From Elstera cyanobacteriorum (GTDB lineage Bacteria > Pseudomonadota > Alphaproteobacteria > Elsterales > Elsteraceae), in contig NZ_NOXS01000031.1 of assembly GCF_002251735.1 (NCBI RefSeq), positions 1 to 64,000 on the forward strand: a stretch of DNA of 64,000 bases. The letters run 5' to 3'. The notes below the pieces were generated by a model. It saw only the letters and a list, made by a program, of their open reading frames with translations, had not been told where the DNA came from and ran no database searches. Shown one piece after another: positions 26,684 through 34,992 of the stretch. A program made the translations under genes and the position numbers. The first letter of the stretch is position 1. The number at the start of each line of letters is the position of its first letter.

Positions 26684-27241
26684 ATGCCCCGTCTAACCGC
26701 CGACCATTCTTTGGTTGGTCTTGTATACTCCGATAGCGCCCGTGCCGAAGCGACGCTGGCCGCCCTCGCCGATTATCTGCAAGCGCATGATCTGGCGCTT
26801 GCCGGGCTTATTCAGCGTGCGCTGGATCGCCCGGCTTCGGCGCGTTGTGATATGGAGTTGGAGGATCTTGCCACCGGCGCACGCACGGCAATTGCCGACG
26901 ACCGCGGGTCGGGCGCTGTGGGGTGTGCCCTAGATACCGATGCTCTGCTGGGGGCCTTAGTCCGGGCGCAGGCAACGCTGGAGGCGCCGACCGATCTGCT
27001 GCTGGTGAATAAATTCGGCAAGATGGAAGCGGAGGGTAGCGGTTTTCTTCCCCTGATCGTCGCAGCGCTGGAGCGAGGAATTCCCACCATCGTTGCCGTC
27101 CCTGCCCGCAATCTGGCGGCCTGGGAGGCGTTTGCCGCCGATTTGGCGATGACTGTGCCCCTTAACGATATGCCGCTGAGGCCGCCGGAGGTGCTGGAGC
27201 GGTTAGGTCTGCACCTTCAACAGTCCACTACGACCGTTTAG
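26684..27241 (+). CDS. DUF2478 protein, NTPase-like, linked to molybdenum enzymes
   Basis: 185 residues from the ATG at 26684 (TGAGGAAATCAAC upstream). It opens with a beta strand and loop (LVGLVYSDSARAE) instead of a clear Walker A. It contains the family's NKFGKMEAEGSGF motif near residue 108 and GIPTIVAVPARNLAAWEAF. DUF2478 genes are commonly found beside molybdate or molybdenum-cofactor genes; the biochemical role is not established. The stop codon TAG is the first three bases of a dispersed repeat (27239-27344). Confidence 0.8.
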   Translation: MPRLTADHSLVGLVYSDSARAEATLAALADYLQAHDLALAGLIQRALDRPASARCDMELEDLATGARTAIADDRGSGAVGCALDTDALLGALVRAQATLEAPTDLLLVNKFGKMEAEGSGFLPLIVAALERGIPTIVAVPARNLAAWEAFAADLAMTVPLNDMPLRPPEVLERLGLHLQQSTTTV

Positions 27242-27344
27242 AGCAAATCCCGAGCGGGTGGAACACCCGCGACTAGCCTTTGCGTTAAGCAACAAAAATT
27301 AGAGCGTTTACAGTGAGCCAATGCAAACGAAAAGCGCTCTAAAT
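27239..27344. repeat. Dispersed two-hairpin repeat, copy 1 (inside island)
   Basis: Two linked palindromes. CCCGAGCGGGTG-GAA-CACCCGCG lies at about 27249-27271. The second is TTAGAGCG...CGCTCTAA at 27299-27343 around GTGAGCCAATGCAAACG. The reverse complement of the whole unit recurs at 61938-62071 outside the island, with one longer loop. The TAG stop of the DUF2478 gene forms its left edge. It fits a REP/BIME-like intergenic element and may end transcription. Confidence 0.75.
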
Positions 27345-27542
27345 CTTCTGCATTACATGCGAATAGGTCTTAATCGCAAAAAATGAAACGAACTTGCGGT
27401 AGCGCAAAATCTGACCTCCTAGCGCAGCTAGATTAGGCACAGGACCGCCGCCGCAGGCGGGTTGAACCGACCTGCCGCCGCCCGTCGCCGTCTCAATCCT
27501 CTCGGTCCGCGTCGGGACGGTCTATTGGATCAAGGGGATAGG
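27345..27542 (+). promoter_or_regulatory. Leader of the ABC/nnrS operon with NnrR-type box
   Basis: TTGCGGTAGCGCAA at 27394-27407 is a perfect TTGCG-N4-CGCAA palindrome. TAGATT at 27429-27434 is a plausible -10; start near 27441 puts the box at about -41. The downstream ATG at 27543 has AGGGGATAGG in front. This is the clearest NnrR-type promoter in the window and separates the ABC/nnrS operon from the nar operon. Confidence 0.65.
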
Positions 27543-28547
27543 ATGACCATGATGACGAAGCGCATTTCCGCTGTGTCGCGGCGCGGCTTCATTGCCGGGG
27601 CGGCGGGCCTTCTAACGTTGCCCGGTCTTAGCCGGGCGGCAGCGGCCCGGTTAGATGAATTGGTTTTGTTTGGGCCACCAGCTGGCCCATCGATCGTTCT
27701 GGCCGCAGCGCTCGCCCAAGGGCACCTTGCCCCGCTTGCCCGGAGTGTCCGGCTGAAAATCTGGACCAATCCCGATGAGATGCGTGCGGGCCTCGTGTCC
27801 GGCACGATGCCTCTTGCTGTGATGCCGACCACGGCGGCGGCGGCGCTTTACAACCGGGGCTTTCCGATCCGTTTACTCAATACGATGACCGATGGGTTGC
27901 TTTATATCGTCAGCGCCGATCCAGCCCTGCAGGCTGTACCCGACCTCAAGGGCAAGGTGCTTGCCATTCCCTTCGGGAATGATTTGCCGAATTTCATCCT
28001 ATCGCGGGTTCTGACGCATCACGGGCTGGATGAGGCGCGAGATCTGAGCATCATGATCACCGGAACACCGACCGAAGCCATTCAACTGCTCCTGACGGGG
28101 CACGTCGCCGCCGCCCTAGTACCCGACCCGTCAGCGGCTGCCGCAGAAATCAAAAGTAAGGCCCTTGGAAAGGTTGTCGAGCGGCGGATCGATCTTCAGG
28201 TCGAATGGGGCAAGATCACGGGCCTGGGGTCGTTCTTGCCGCAAGCCGGGGTTGGGGTGACGGAGGCGTTTTTAAGCCAGTATCCGGAAACCGTTGCCGC
28301 ACTCTCGACGCTGCTGATCGCCGCGGCGGACGCGGTTCGGGCCGATCCGGCGACCGCGGCGGCTGCCGCCGCACCAACCCTGGATCTGCCGGTGCCGGTG
28401 CTGACGGCGGCGATTCCCCATTGCAATTTGGTTACCCGCCCCGCGCACAGCGCGCGTTCAGCCCTGGACGCAAGTTTCCGGGCCATCCTGGCGGTCAATC
28501 CTGGCGGGATTGGAGGAAAACTGCCCGATGATCGCTTCTATTTGTAA
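27543..28547 (+). CDS. ABC transporter substrate-binding protein (NMT1/SsuA-like), Tat-exported
   Basis: 334 residues starting MTMMTKRISAVSRRGFIAG. The twin-arginine signal SRRGFIAGAAGLLTLPG and the AAA cleavage region mark Tat export. The mature part has the two-lobe fold of sulfonate/nitrate/taurine binders (FGPPAGPSIVLAAAL, DLKGKVLAIPFGNDLPNFIL, LLLTGHVAAALVPDP). The ligand is unknown. Tat export suggests a folded or cofactor-bearing protein. Its operon (permease, ATPase, nnrS) and NnrR box tie it to nitrogen-oxide metabolism or anaerobic cofactor supply. Confidence 0.85.
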   Translation: MTMMTKRISAVSRRGFIAGAAGLLTLPGLSRAAAARLDELVLFGPPAGPSIVLAAALAQGHLAPLARSVRLKIWTNPDEMRAGLVSGTMPLAVMPTTAAAALYNRGFPIRLLNTMTDGLLYIVSADPALQAVPDLKGKVLAIPFGNDLPNFILSRVLTHHGLDEARDLSIMITGTPTEAIQLLLTGHVAAALVPDPSAAAAEIKSKALGKVVERRIDLQVEWGKITGLGSFLPQAGVGVTEAFLSQYPETVAALSTLLIAAADAVRADPATAAAAAAPTLDLPVPVLTAAIPHCNLVTRPAHSARSALDASFRAILAVNPGGIGGKLPDDRFYL

Positions 28548-29364
28548 GCGCAGCGCAGCCGCTGGGCTCGACCGTCTGGGGCGCAGTTTGGGCTTTCTAT
28601 GGGGTGGGTGGGCCGGTCTTGCAGCGGTCTTTTTGCTGGCAGCGGTTTGGCAGGCAGGACATGAGGCTTATGGGGCCTTCGTTCTGCCCCGCCCGGAAGA
28701 AACCTTGCGGGCGGCCTGGGCAATCCTCCAGCGGCCCGACTATCGCGCGATTGTCGCCCTTAGCCTTCTGCGGGCTTTGGAAGGGTTTGCGATGGCAAGT
28801 ATTCTGGGGGTGCTCTTAGGATTGGCGTCGGGCTATTCGCCCGCCAGTCTAAGGCTGGCGCGACCGCTTCTGACCTTGATGCTCGGTGTTCCGCCGATTG
28901 CTTGGATTGTTTTGGCGATGATCTGGTTCGGGATTGGTCAAGGAACGATCCTAGCGACCATTGTGATTGCCGTTGCACCGGTTCTCTTTGTCGGCGCGGT
29001 CGAAGGGGTTGCCCAGCGTGATCGGGGGCTGGATATTCTCTGCCAAGCGTTTGGAGCTGGGCCGTTCCGGCGCTTTTGGGCCTCCGCCTGTCCTCAGGCG
29101 ATGCAGCAGATTTTTCCGGCATTGGCCTTGGGGCTGGGAGTGGCGGTTAAAGTCGCTGTGATGGCCGAACTTCTAACCCATACGGTGGGAATCGGTCGTC
29201 TGCTGGCAACGGCCCGTGCCAATCTTGACATTACAGAAGCGCTGGCCTGGGTGCTCATCGCTGTTGGCGGACTAATTCTGCTGGAATATGGGGTGCTGCA
29301 TCCGTTACGGGCGGAGGCGGAACGCTGGCGAGATGCCAGCCGGGCCTGGGGGGTTCGGCGGTGA
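28528..29364 (+). CDS. ABC transporter permease (SsuC/TauC-like)
   Basis: 278 residues from the ATG at 28528, inside the last 20 bases of the preceding gene. It has about six helices and the permease EAA-type loop near AFGAGPFRRFWASACPQAM. It belongs to the BPD-inner membrane family of nitrate/sulfonate/bicarbonate importers. Overlap of 4 bp with the ATPase gene shows coupled translation. Confidence 0.88.
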   Translation: MIASICKRSAAAGLDRLGRSLGFLWGGWAGLAAVFLLAAVWQAGHEAYGAFVLPRPEETLRAAWAILQRPDYRAIVALSLLRALEGFAMASILGVLLGLASGYSPASLRLARPLLTLMLGVPPIAWIVLAMIWFGIGQGTILATIVIAVAPVLFVGAVEGVAQRDRGLDILCQAFGAGPFRRFWASACPQAMQQIFPALALGLGVAVKVAVMAELLTHTVGIGRLLATARANLDITEALAWVLIAVGGLILLEYGVLHPLRAEAERWRDASRAWGVRR

Positions 29365-30110
29365 CCATATTGTCTCTCTCCGGCCTAAACCACGCGTATC
29401 TGGGACGCACGGTGATCGACCAAGTTTCATTATCGGTTGAGGCCGGAGAGATTATTGCCTTGGTTGGCCCATCCGGCTGCGGCAAAAGCACGTTGGTGCA
29501 CCTTGCGGCTGGTTTGATCGAAGCGCGGGCTGGTCGGATCGAACGGGGCTACCAGCGGCATGGAATGGTCTTTCAAGACCCCCGGCTCATGCCCTGGCTG
29601 ACGGCACGCGACAATATTGCCCTACCTTTGAAGTTGATAGGAATCAACCGCCGAACCCGGCACGAACGGGCGGAAGCACAGGCTTGCGCTGTAGCCTTCG
29701 ATCCGGTTGATCTTGATAAATTTCCGGCCGAACTGTCGGGTGGAATGCGGCAGCGCGTGGCGATTGCCCGCGCCTTGATCGCTAGGCCGGATTTTATCTA
29801 TTTCGACGAACCTTTCACTGCGCTTGACGTGGCGCTGAAGCGCCGGATGCAGGATCTGGTTATCACCGCCGCCCGCGACTGTCGGTTTGCGGGGTTATTC
29901 GTGACCCATGATCTGATGGAGGCAACGCGCATTGCCCATCGGATTCTCGTGCTGGATCGGCACGGTCGGGGCGTGCGCGGTGCCCGCTTTTTGGAGGGTA
30001 AACCCGGCGACCGGGACGATGCCGCTCTTTTCGCGCTGGTCCAGCATTTGACGCACGACGATCCGCTGTTTCAACAGATCAACGATTTTGACGAACGGAG
30101 GATCGCATGA
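29361..30110 (+). CDS. ABC transporter ATP-binding protein (SsuB/TauB-like)
   Basis: 249 residues with Walker A GPSGCGKSTL near residue 36, Q-loop FQDPRLMPWLT, signature LSGGMRQRVAIARAL, Walker B FIYFDEPFTALD and H-loop VTHDLMEATR. Length and motifs are standard for the energising subunit of a small-molecule importer. The last 40 residues (AALFALVQHLTHDDPLFQQ) are a little longer than usual. The gene overlaps its neighbours by 4 bp each. Confidence 0.92.
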   Translation: MTILSLSGLNHAYLGRTVIDQVSLSVEAGEIIALVGPSGCGKSTLVHLAAGLIEARAGRIERGYQRHGMVFQDPRLMPWLTARDNIALPLKLIGINRRTRHERAEAQACAVAFDPVDLDKFPAELSGGMRQRVAIARALIARPDFIYFDEPFTALDVALKRRMQDLVITAARDCRFAGLFVTHDLMEATRIAHRILVLDRHGRGVRGARFLEGKPGDRDDAALFALVQHLTHDDPLFQQINDFDERRIA

Positions 30111-31378
30111 GGCGCTTTTCGGCCCTGGCCGATACGTTGGGGGACGAGGGACTACGGCTATTTTTTCCGCTGGCGGCCCTTCATGCTGCCATTTGGCCAG
30201 CGCTGTGGGCGATAGGCCAGGGGTTTGATCTGGTTTTTACCCGAACCACCAGTCCCTTTGTATGGCATGGGTATGAATTGCTGATAGGAGCCTATGGGGC
30301 CGCCTTGATTGGCTTTATTACCACAGCTGTTCCAGAATGGACCGGCACGCCCCGGCCCCAGGGAGGGCTGCTCTTTGGGCTAGCGCTGTTGTGGGGGATT
30401 GGGCGTTTGGTTGGGCTGGGGGGCGCCGACCGTTTTGGGGTGGTTGCGGCGCTTGCCGACCTCGGATGGTTAGCGGCTCTGGTTGGCTTTGTTGCACTGG
30501 TGTCCCTCCGCCGACGGACCGACCGACTGCTGGGGTTTTTGCTCTGGCTATCGGCCCTCGCCGCCGCTGCCGCAATGGTACGCTGGGGGATGATCTGCGC
30601 CGATATGGCCCTTGCCGAGAGGGGGGTGTTGATGGTGGCGCTGGCATTTTTGGGGCTGCTGGGGTTGGCCCTGGCGCGGATCGGTCCGCCGATCCTCAAT
30701 CAGATTTTGGACCCAACCGAGGCAAGCTTCCCGTTTCGGCCCCATCCAGGCCGCTTAAACCTTGCACCCGGCCTCGTGGCGGTCGCGGTGATCGGTCAAG
30801 GGGTGGGGGGGGCGGAGCCGGTTTTCGCCTATCTGCTGATGGCTGCCGGGGCGGCGTTCTTAGACCGAACCGGCGAGACTTTTGTCGGGCGAGAGTTTTT
30901 CCGGGCGGAAGTGTTGGCCCTGGCCGGATCATCGCTGCTGGCGGGGGCGGGGTTAATGGCCTGGGGCGCGAGCTTGCTTTGGGCAACGACCACCCCGCTC
31001 TTCGGGCTGCATCTCGCGGTGATGGGCGGGCTGGGGTTGGGGGTGCTCGCCGTTTTCAGCATTGCCGGGCTGTTGCATACGGGGCGTCCGCTGGGACTGC
31101 GGCGGAAGACCCGGTTTGCGCTTCTCTTGATCCTGCTTGCTCTTGGCGTGCGCGTTCTACCGGAATTTGGTTTGGGGGGCTTGAATGCTTACCGATGGGC
31201 CGCGTTGCTTTGGGCAGCCTCCTTCCTCTTGTGGTTCTGGGACTATTGGCCGTGGCTCAAAAGTGCCCCAGGGGGGCCGGACCACGCCTCGGCTTGTGGG
31301 GGCGTAAGTTTCAGCAGATCGACGGCGCGGGCCGCAATTTGCCCAACCAGAGCATCCACCGATATAGGGCGCAAGTAG
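30107..31378 (+). CDS. nnrS: NnrS family membrane protein, copy 1
   Basis: 423 residues, about 12 membrane helices. Typical early sequence PLAALHAAIWPALW then FVWHGYELLIGAYGAALIGFITTAVPEWTG, the NnrS histidine region. NnrS is a haem- and copper-containing membrane protein regulated by NnrR and linked to protection from NO-derived damage; its chemistry is unsettled. The last 45 codons overlap the convergent ubiX-like gene by 136 bp and have unlike composition, so the true end may be shortened in function though not in frame. Confidence 0.85.
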   Translation: MRRFSALADTLGDEGLRLFFPLAALHAAIWPALWAIGQGFDLVFTRTTSPFVWHGYELLIGAYGAALIGFITTAVPEWTGTPRPQGGLLFGLALLWGIGRLVGLGGADRFGVVAALADLGWLAALVGFVALVSLRRRTDRLLGFLLWLSALAAAAAMVRWGMICADMALAERGVLMVALAFLGLLGLALARIGPPILNQILDPTEASFPFRPHPGRLNLAPGLVAVAVIGQGVGGAEPVFAYLLMAAGAAFLDRTGETFVGREFFRAEVLALAGSSLLAGAGLMAWGASLLWATTTPLFGLHLAVMGGLGLGVLAVFSIAGLLHTGRPLGLRRKTRFALLLILLALGVRVLPEFGLGGLNAYRWAALLWAASFLLWFWDYWPWLKSAPGGPDHASACGGVSFSRSTARAAICPTRASTDIGRK

Positions 31379-31830
31379 AAGGCCGGCACTGGCGGCAACA
31401 GAATCCCGCCCATTTCGGTCACGGCGGTCATATTCCTTAGATGCGCCAGAGTCAGCGGCGCTTCCCGCGCCAGCAGCACCAGCGGGCGGCGTTCCTTGAG
31501 GTGGACGCTGGCACAGCGGGTTAACAACGTATCGTCCAACCCATGGGCGATGGCGGCAAGGCTGCGCATTGAGCAAGGGGCGACAATCATTCCGGCGCTG
31601 GGATAGGAGCCCGAGGCGGGTGGCGCGGCAAAATCGCCGATAGCAAAGCGGGTTCGGGCTAGCGCCAATAGCGCCGTTAGCGTATCCGGGGCTTCAAGGG
31701 CGAAGGTCTTTTCCGCCCCTTGGCTGACGACCAGATCGAACGGCAGCCCACGCCGCGCCAATTCTTGCCCGCAAGCACCGGCTAGAACGGCACCCGACGC
31801 TCCAGAAACCCCGAGAATAACCGAGATCAT
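31243..31830 (-). CDS. UbiX-like flavin prenyltransferase
   Basis: 195 residues with GVSGASGAVLAG at the N-terminus (FMN binding), MIVAPCSMRSLAAIAHG, and the prenyl-phosphate site REAPLTLAHLRNM. These proteins add a dimethylallyl group to FMN to make the prenyl-FMN cofactor of UbiD decarboxylases. It begins 4 bp inside the ubiD-like gene, so the pair is coupled. The 3' end overlaps nnrS on the other strand. Named as a family member because the chromosome probably holds its own ubiX. Confidence 0.9.
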   Translation of the reverse strand: MISVILGVSGASGAVLAGACGQELARRGLPFDLVVSQGAEKTFALEAPDTLTALLALARTRFAIGDFAAPPASGSYPSAGMIVAPCSMRSLAAIAHGLDDTLLTRCASVHLKERRPLVLLAREAPLTLAHLRNMTAVTEMGGILLPPVPAFYLRPISVDALVGQIAARAVDLLKLTPPQAEAWSGPPGALLSHGQ

Positions 31831-33326
31831 GCGAATCCCTCCCGCGCTAAAATTGCCATTGCCGCCGCTTCGGCGGTGGGGGAATGGCGCATCACCGTGC
31901 CGAAGGGGCGTTTAGTTTCCGCCCCAATCTTTGTGGTTGCATCTAGCCCGATCTTACCCGCGAGACCTTCGAGCGGGCTGGCGAAATCGAGATAATCCAT
32001 CGGTGTCCGGTCCAGAATTACACTATCCCGTGCCGGATCGAAGCGGGTGGCCAGGGCCCAGGCCACATCGTTCCAATCACGGGGGTTAATATCATCGTCC
32101 ACCACAAGGATCATCTTCGTGTAGGTGAATTGTGGCAGCATTCCCCACAGGGCCAGCATCGCCCGTCGGGCCTGGCCTGGGTAACGTTTTTCGATGCTAA
32201 CGATGGCAATGCGGTAGGAACAGGCTGCAGGCGGGAGCCAAAGATCGCGCACTTCCGGGATCTGCTGACGGATGACCGGCAGGGCGAGATCGTTGAACAC
32301 TGCGCCGATGACTGACGGTTCGTCGGGCGGGCGTCCCGTATAGGTCGAAAGATACAGCGGGTCGCGTCGATGGGTAATAGCGCTGATCCGCATGACGGGG
32401 AAAGGTTCGACCGCATTGTAATAGCCGGTATGGTCGCCGAAAGGCCCTTCCGGCGCGGTTTCGTTCGGGGCGATCCAGCCCTCGAGGATGATTTCAGCAT
32501 CGGCGGGGACGTGCAGGGGAACGGTTCGGGCGGCGGTTAAACGGGTGCGGCTGCCACGCAATACGCCGGAAAAGCCAAGCTCGGAGACCGTTTCGGGCAA
32601 GGGTAGAGCTGCCGCCAGCAACAAAGCAGGATCGGCCCCCAGTATAATGGCCACCGGCATCCTTGCACCGGCCTGCGCCCAGCTTCGATGATGCGCCGCC
32701 CCGCCGCGATGGGCGAGCCAACGTAGAATCAGCCGGTCCGGGCCGAGAGGCTGGGCGCGATAGACCCCGGCGTTATATTGCCCGCTGTCGGCAGGGTCTG
32801 AACCTGCGGGACGGGTGAGCACTACCGGCCACGTTATCAGCGGACCGGCATCCCCTGGCCAACAGACCGGCACCGGAAGGCGGGTCAGATCGGGCGGAGT
32901 GTGCATGCATTCCTGAACCGGGGCGCGGTCGAGCCGCCGGTCGCGGCTGGCGAGCAGCGCTTTAAGCTGCGGTAACCGTCGAACCGCATCGCGGACGCCA
33001 TCGGGGGGCGCAGGGGTGCGCAGCGCTGCCAAGAAGGCCCCTAGCGCCGGAATTTCCGCCCGTGTGACGCCCAAACCGGCGGCCACCCGATCCTCGGTCC
33101 CGAACAGGTTCGTTATTACGGACATTTCAGCGGCTTGCCCGTCGGGCCGGATAGGCTGATCGAAGCGCAGGACCGGCCCACCGCGGGCCAGAACCCCGGC
33201 GTGAACGGCGGTCATCTCCTCCTGAAGTGCGACCGGAGCGGCAATCCCATGCAGGGTTCCCGCCTTCTTGCACCAGTCCAAAAACGCCCGCAGATCGGGA
33301 AAAGGGGGCAGTGTCCGCCGCATCAC
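31827..33326 (-). CDS. UbiD-family prenyl-FMN decarboxylase
   Basis: 499 residues, close to the length of UbiD. Signature segments are APNETAPEGPFGDHTGYYN, EPSVIGAVFNDLALPVIRQQIPEV and VVDDDINPRDWNDVAWALATR. In ubiquinone synthesis UbiD removes the carboxyl group of prenylated 4-hydroxybenzoate using prenyl-FMN from UbiX. Divergent from ubiT in a ubiquinone-linked block, so a quinone role under anoxia is the best inference; other aromatic acids are possible substrates. Confidence 0.88.
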   Translation of the reverse strand: MMRRTLPPFPDLRAFLDWCKKAGTLHGIAAPVALQEEMTAVHAGVLARGGPVLRFDQPIRPDGQAAEMSVITNLFGTEDRVAAGLGVTRAEIPALGAFLAALRTPAPPDGVRDAVRRLPQLKALLASRDRRLDRAPVQECMHTPPDLTRLPVPVCWPGDAGPLITWPVVLTRPAGSDPADSGQYNAGVYRAQPLGPDRLILRWLAHRGGAAHHRSWAQAGARMPVAIILGADPALLLAAALPLPETVSELGFSGVLRGSRTRLTAARTVPLHVPADAEIILEGWIAPNETAPEGPFGDHTGYYNAVEPFPVMRISAITHRRDPLYLSTYTGRPPDEPSVIGAVFNDLALPVIRQQIPEVRDLWLPPAACSYRIAIVSIEKRYPGQARRAMLALWGMLPQFTYTKMILVVDDDINPRDWNDVAWALATRFDPARDSVILDRTPMDYLDFASPLEGLAGKIGLDATTKIGAETKRPFGTVMRHSPTAEAAAMAILAREGFA

Positions 33327-33386
33327 CTATTATCCTTTCAGCTAGGGGGGGCGGCAGGGGCATATCAGGCAGCGGCGGGACATGAT

Positions 33387-33428
33387 TTGAGATACCTCAA
33401 TAAATTGGTTCGACGAACCTTCTATGGT
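33387..33428 (+). promoter_or_regulatory. Crp/Fnr-like box, second palindrome and -10 for ubiTUV
   Basis: TTGAG-ATAC-CTCAA (33387-33400) is a perfect palindrome of Crp/Fnr geometry. A second perfect palindrome, GGTTCG-A-CGAACC, lies at 33407-33419, and TATGGT at 33423-33428 could be the -10. The start would be near 33435, with the first box at -41 and the second covering the spacer, where a bound protein would block polymerase. Activator-plus-repressor logic is inferred from position only. Confidence 0.5.
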
Positions 33429-33461
33429 GCGGGCGCTCTCCTCCTTTTCAGCCGGTGCCCA

Positions 33462-34013
33462 ATGTTTGCCGCCAACGTCTCTCTACCCAACCGTCAGGCA
33501 ATCCCGCTCGTTCCACCGATTTTAGCCGCAGGCCTTCGCAGTGTGCCGCCGAGTTTGGTTTCCGCGACGGTGACCCGCTTCACCCGCTGCTTGCTGAAAC
33601 GGCATCCGGCTGTATTGGATCGTTTGGGCGAATTTCGGCGCTGCTGTTTTGCGGTTGTCGCAACCGACATCCCACTCTGTTTTCTAATTGATCTGCGCGG
33701 GGGCGGGCGGGTCGCGCTCGCGCCCGCCGACACCCCCGCAGATGCGCGGATTTCCGGGCCATTGGCCGCTTTGATCGGCATGGTGCAGGGCGTTTGGGAC
33801 GGCGATGCGCTGTTTTTTTCACGAGATCTAACCGTGGAGGGTGACACGGCGGCGGTTCTGGCGTTGCGCAATGCGATTGATGCAACCGAGGTGGACTTTG
33901 GGGCCGAAGTCGCAGCCCTGTGCGGGCCATTGAACCCGCTGGCGGTCGTAGCCCTTCGGCAGGCTGCGCGGCTGACCGGCGTGCCGTTCTTCCGTCCACG
34001 GGAGGGCCGGTGA
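33462..34013 (+). CDS. ubiT: Ubiquinone anaerobic biosynthesis accessory factor UbiT (SCP2 domain)
   Basis: 183 residues from the ATG at 33462, the first in frame after the predicted start point; no strong ribosome site. The SCP2-type lipid-binding core spans about 35-135 (LLKRHPAVLDRLGEF, IPLCFLIDLRGGGRVALAP, FFSRDLTVEGDTAAVLALRNAID). UbiT binds quinone precursors and, with UbiU and UbiV, allows ubiquinone synthesis without oxygen. The stop overlaps the ubiU start (TGATG). Confidence 0.87.
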   Translation: MFAANVSLPNRQAIPLVPPILAAGLRSVPPSLVSATVTRFTRCLLKRHPAVLDRLGEFRRCCFAVVATDIPLCFLIDLRGGGRVALAPADTPADARISGPLAALIGMVQGVWDGDALFFSRDLTVEGDTAAVLALRNAIDATEVDFGAEVAALCGPLNPLAVVALRQAARLTGVPFFRPREGR

Positions 34014-34990
34014 TGGAACTCGTCTGCCCAGCCGGAACCCCTGCCGCGTTGCGTGCTGCCGTTGATGCCGGTGCCGATGCGGTCTATTGCGGCTTTGCCG
34101 ACGAAACCAATGCCCGCAATTTCCCTGGACTGAATTTCTCGCGCCCGGAGTTGGCCGAAGCGGTGCGATACGCCCATCGCAAAGGGACCAAGCTGCTCGT
34201 GGCGATCAATACTTTCCCCCGCGCGGGCGATGAGGCGATTTGGCATCGGGCCGTTGTGGACGCGGCGCAAGCCGGGGCTGATGCCGTCATTTTGGCCGAT
34301 TTGGGGCTGATAGCCTATACCGCCGACCATCACCCGGACCTGCGCCGTCACCTGTCAGTTCAGGCGGCGGCGGCCAATCCTGATGTGATTAACTTCTATG
34401 CCGAAACCTTCGGTATTCGGCGCGTGGTGCTGCCGCGCGTTTTGAGTGTCGAGGAAATCGCCGCGATCAATACCGCCGTTGACGTTGAAACCGAAGCCTT
34501 TGTATTCGGCGGCCTCTGCGTTATGGCGGAGGGGCGCTGCGCACTCTCGTCTTACATCACGGGCCAGTCGCCGAATATGAACGGCGTCTGTTCACCCGCA
34601 AGCCATGTCAGTTATGCCCAGGAGGACGGGGTGCTGGCGGCGCGTTTAGGAGGCTATACCATCCACCGCGCGCCAGCGACGCAGGCCGCCCCCTATCCGA
34701 CATTGTGCAAAGGCTGTTTCAAAGTGGGGGCGCGCGAAGGCTATGTGTTCGAGGAACCGGCCAGTCTCGATGCCTCGATGATTTTGCCCGCCTTGGCACG
34801 CGCCGGGGTCTCGGCTTTCAAAATCGAGGGGCGTCAGCGCTCGCGCGCTTATGTTACTGCGGTGGTGCGCAGTTTTCGGGGGGTTCTCGCGGCGATGGCA
34901 GAAGGGCAAGCGATTCCCGCCGGGGCGCTGGCATCCTTGGCGGAAGGGCAGAGCGCCACCGTTGGAGCCTATCGAAAAATCTGGAGATAA
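34013..34990 (+). CDS. ubiU: Oxygen-independent ubiquinone hydroxylation protein UbiU (U32 family)
   Basis: 325 residues beginning MELVCPAGTPAALRAAVDAG, the U32 hallmark. Cluster-binding cysteines are seen in GGLCVMAEGRCALSSY, NGVCSPA and TLCKGCFK. Together with UbiV it forms an iron-sulfur heterodimer that hydroxylates the ubiquinone ring using prephenate instead of oxygen. Coupled to ubiT by overlap; 2 bp before ubiV. U32 peptidase names in databases are misleading for this subgroup. Confidence 0.92.
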   Translation: MELVCPAGTPAALRAAVDAGADAVYCGFADETNARNFPGLNFSRPELAEAVRYAHRKGTKLLVAINTFPRAGDEAIWHRAVVDAAQAGADAVILADLGLIAYTADHHPDLRRHLSVQAAAANPDVINFYAETFGIRRVVLPRVLSVEEIAAINTAVDVETEAFVFGGLCVMAEGRCALSSYITGQSPNMNGVCSPASHVSYAQEDGVLAARLGGYTIHRAPATQAAPYPTLCKGCFKVGAREGYVFEEPASLDASMILPALARAGVSAFKIEGRQRSRAYVTAVVRSFRGVLAAMAEGQAIPAGALASLAEGQSATVGAYRKIWR

Positions 34991-34992
34991 GC

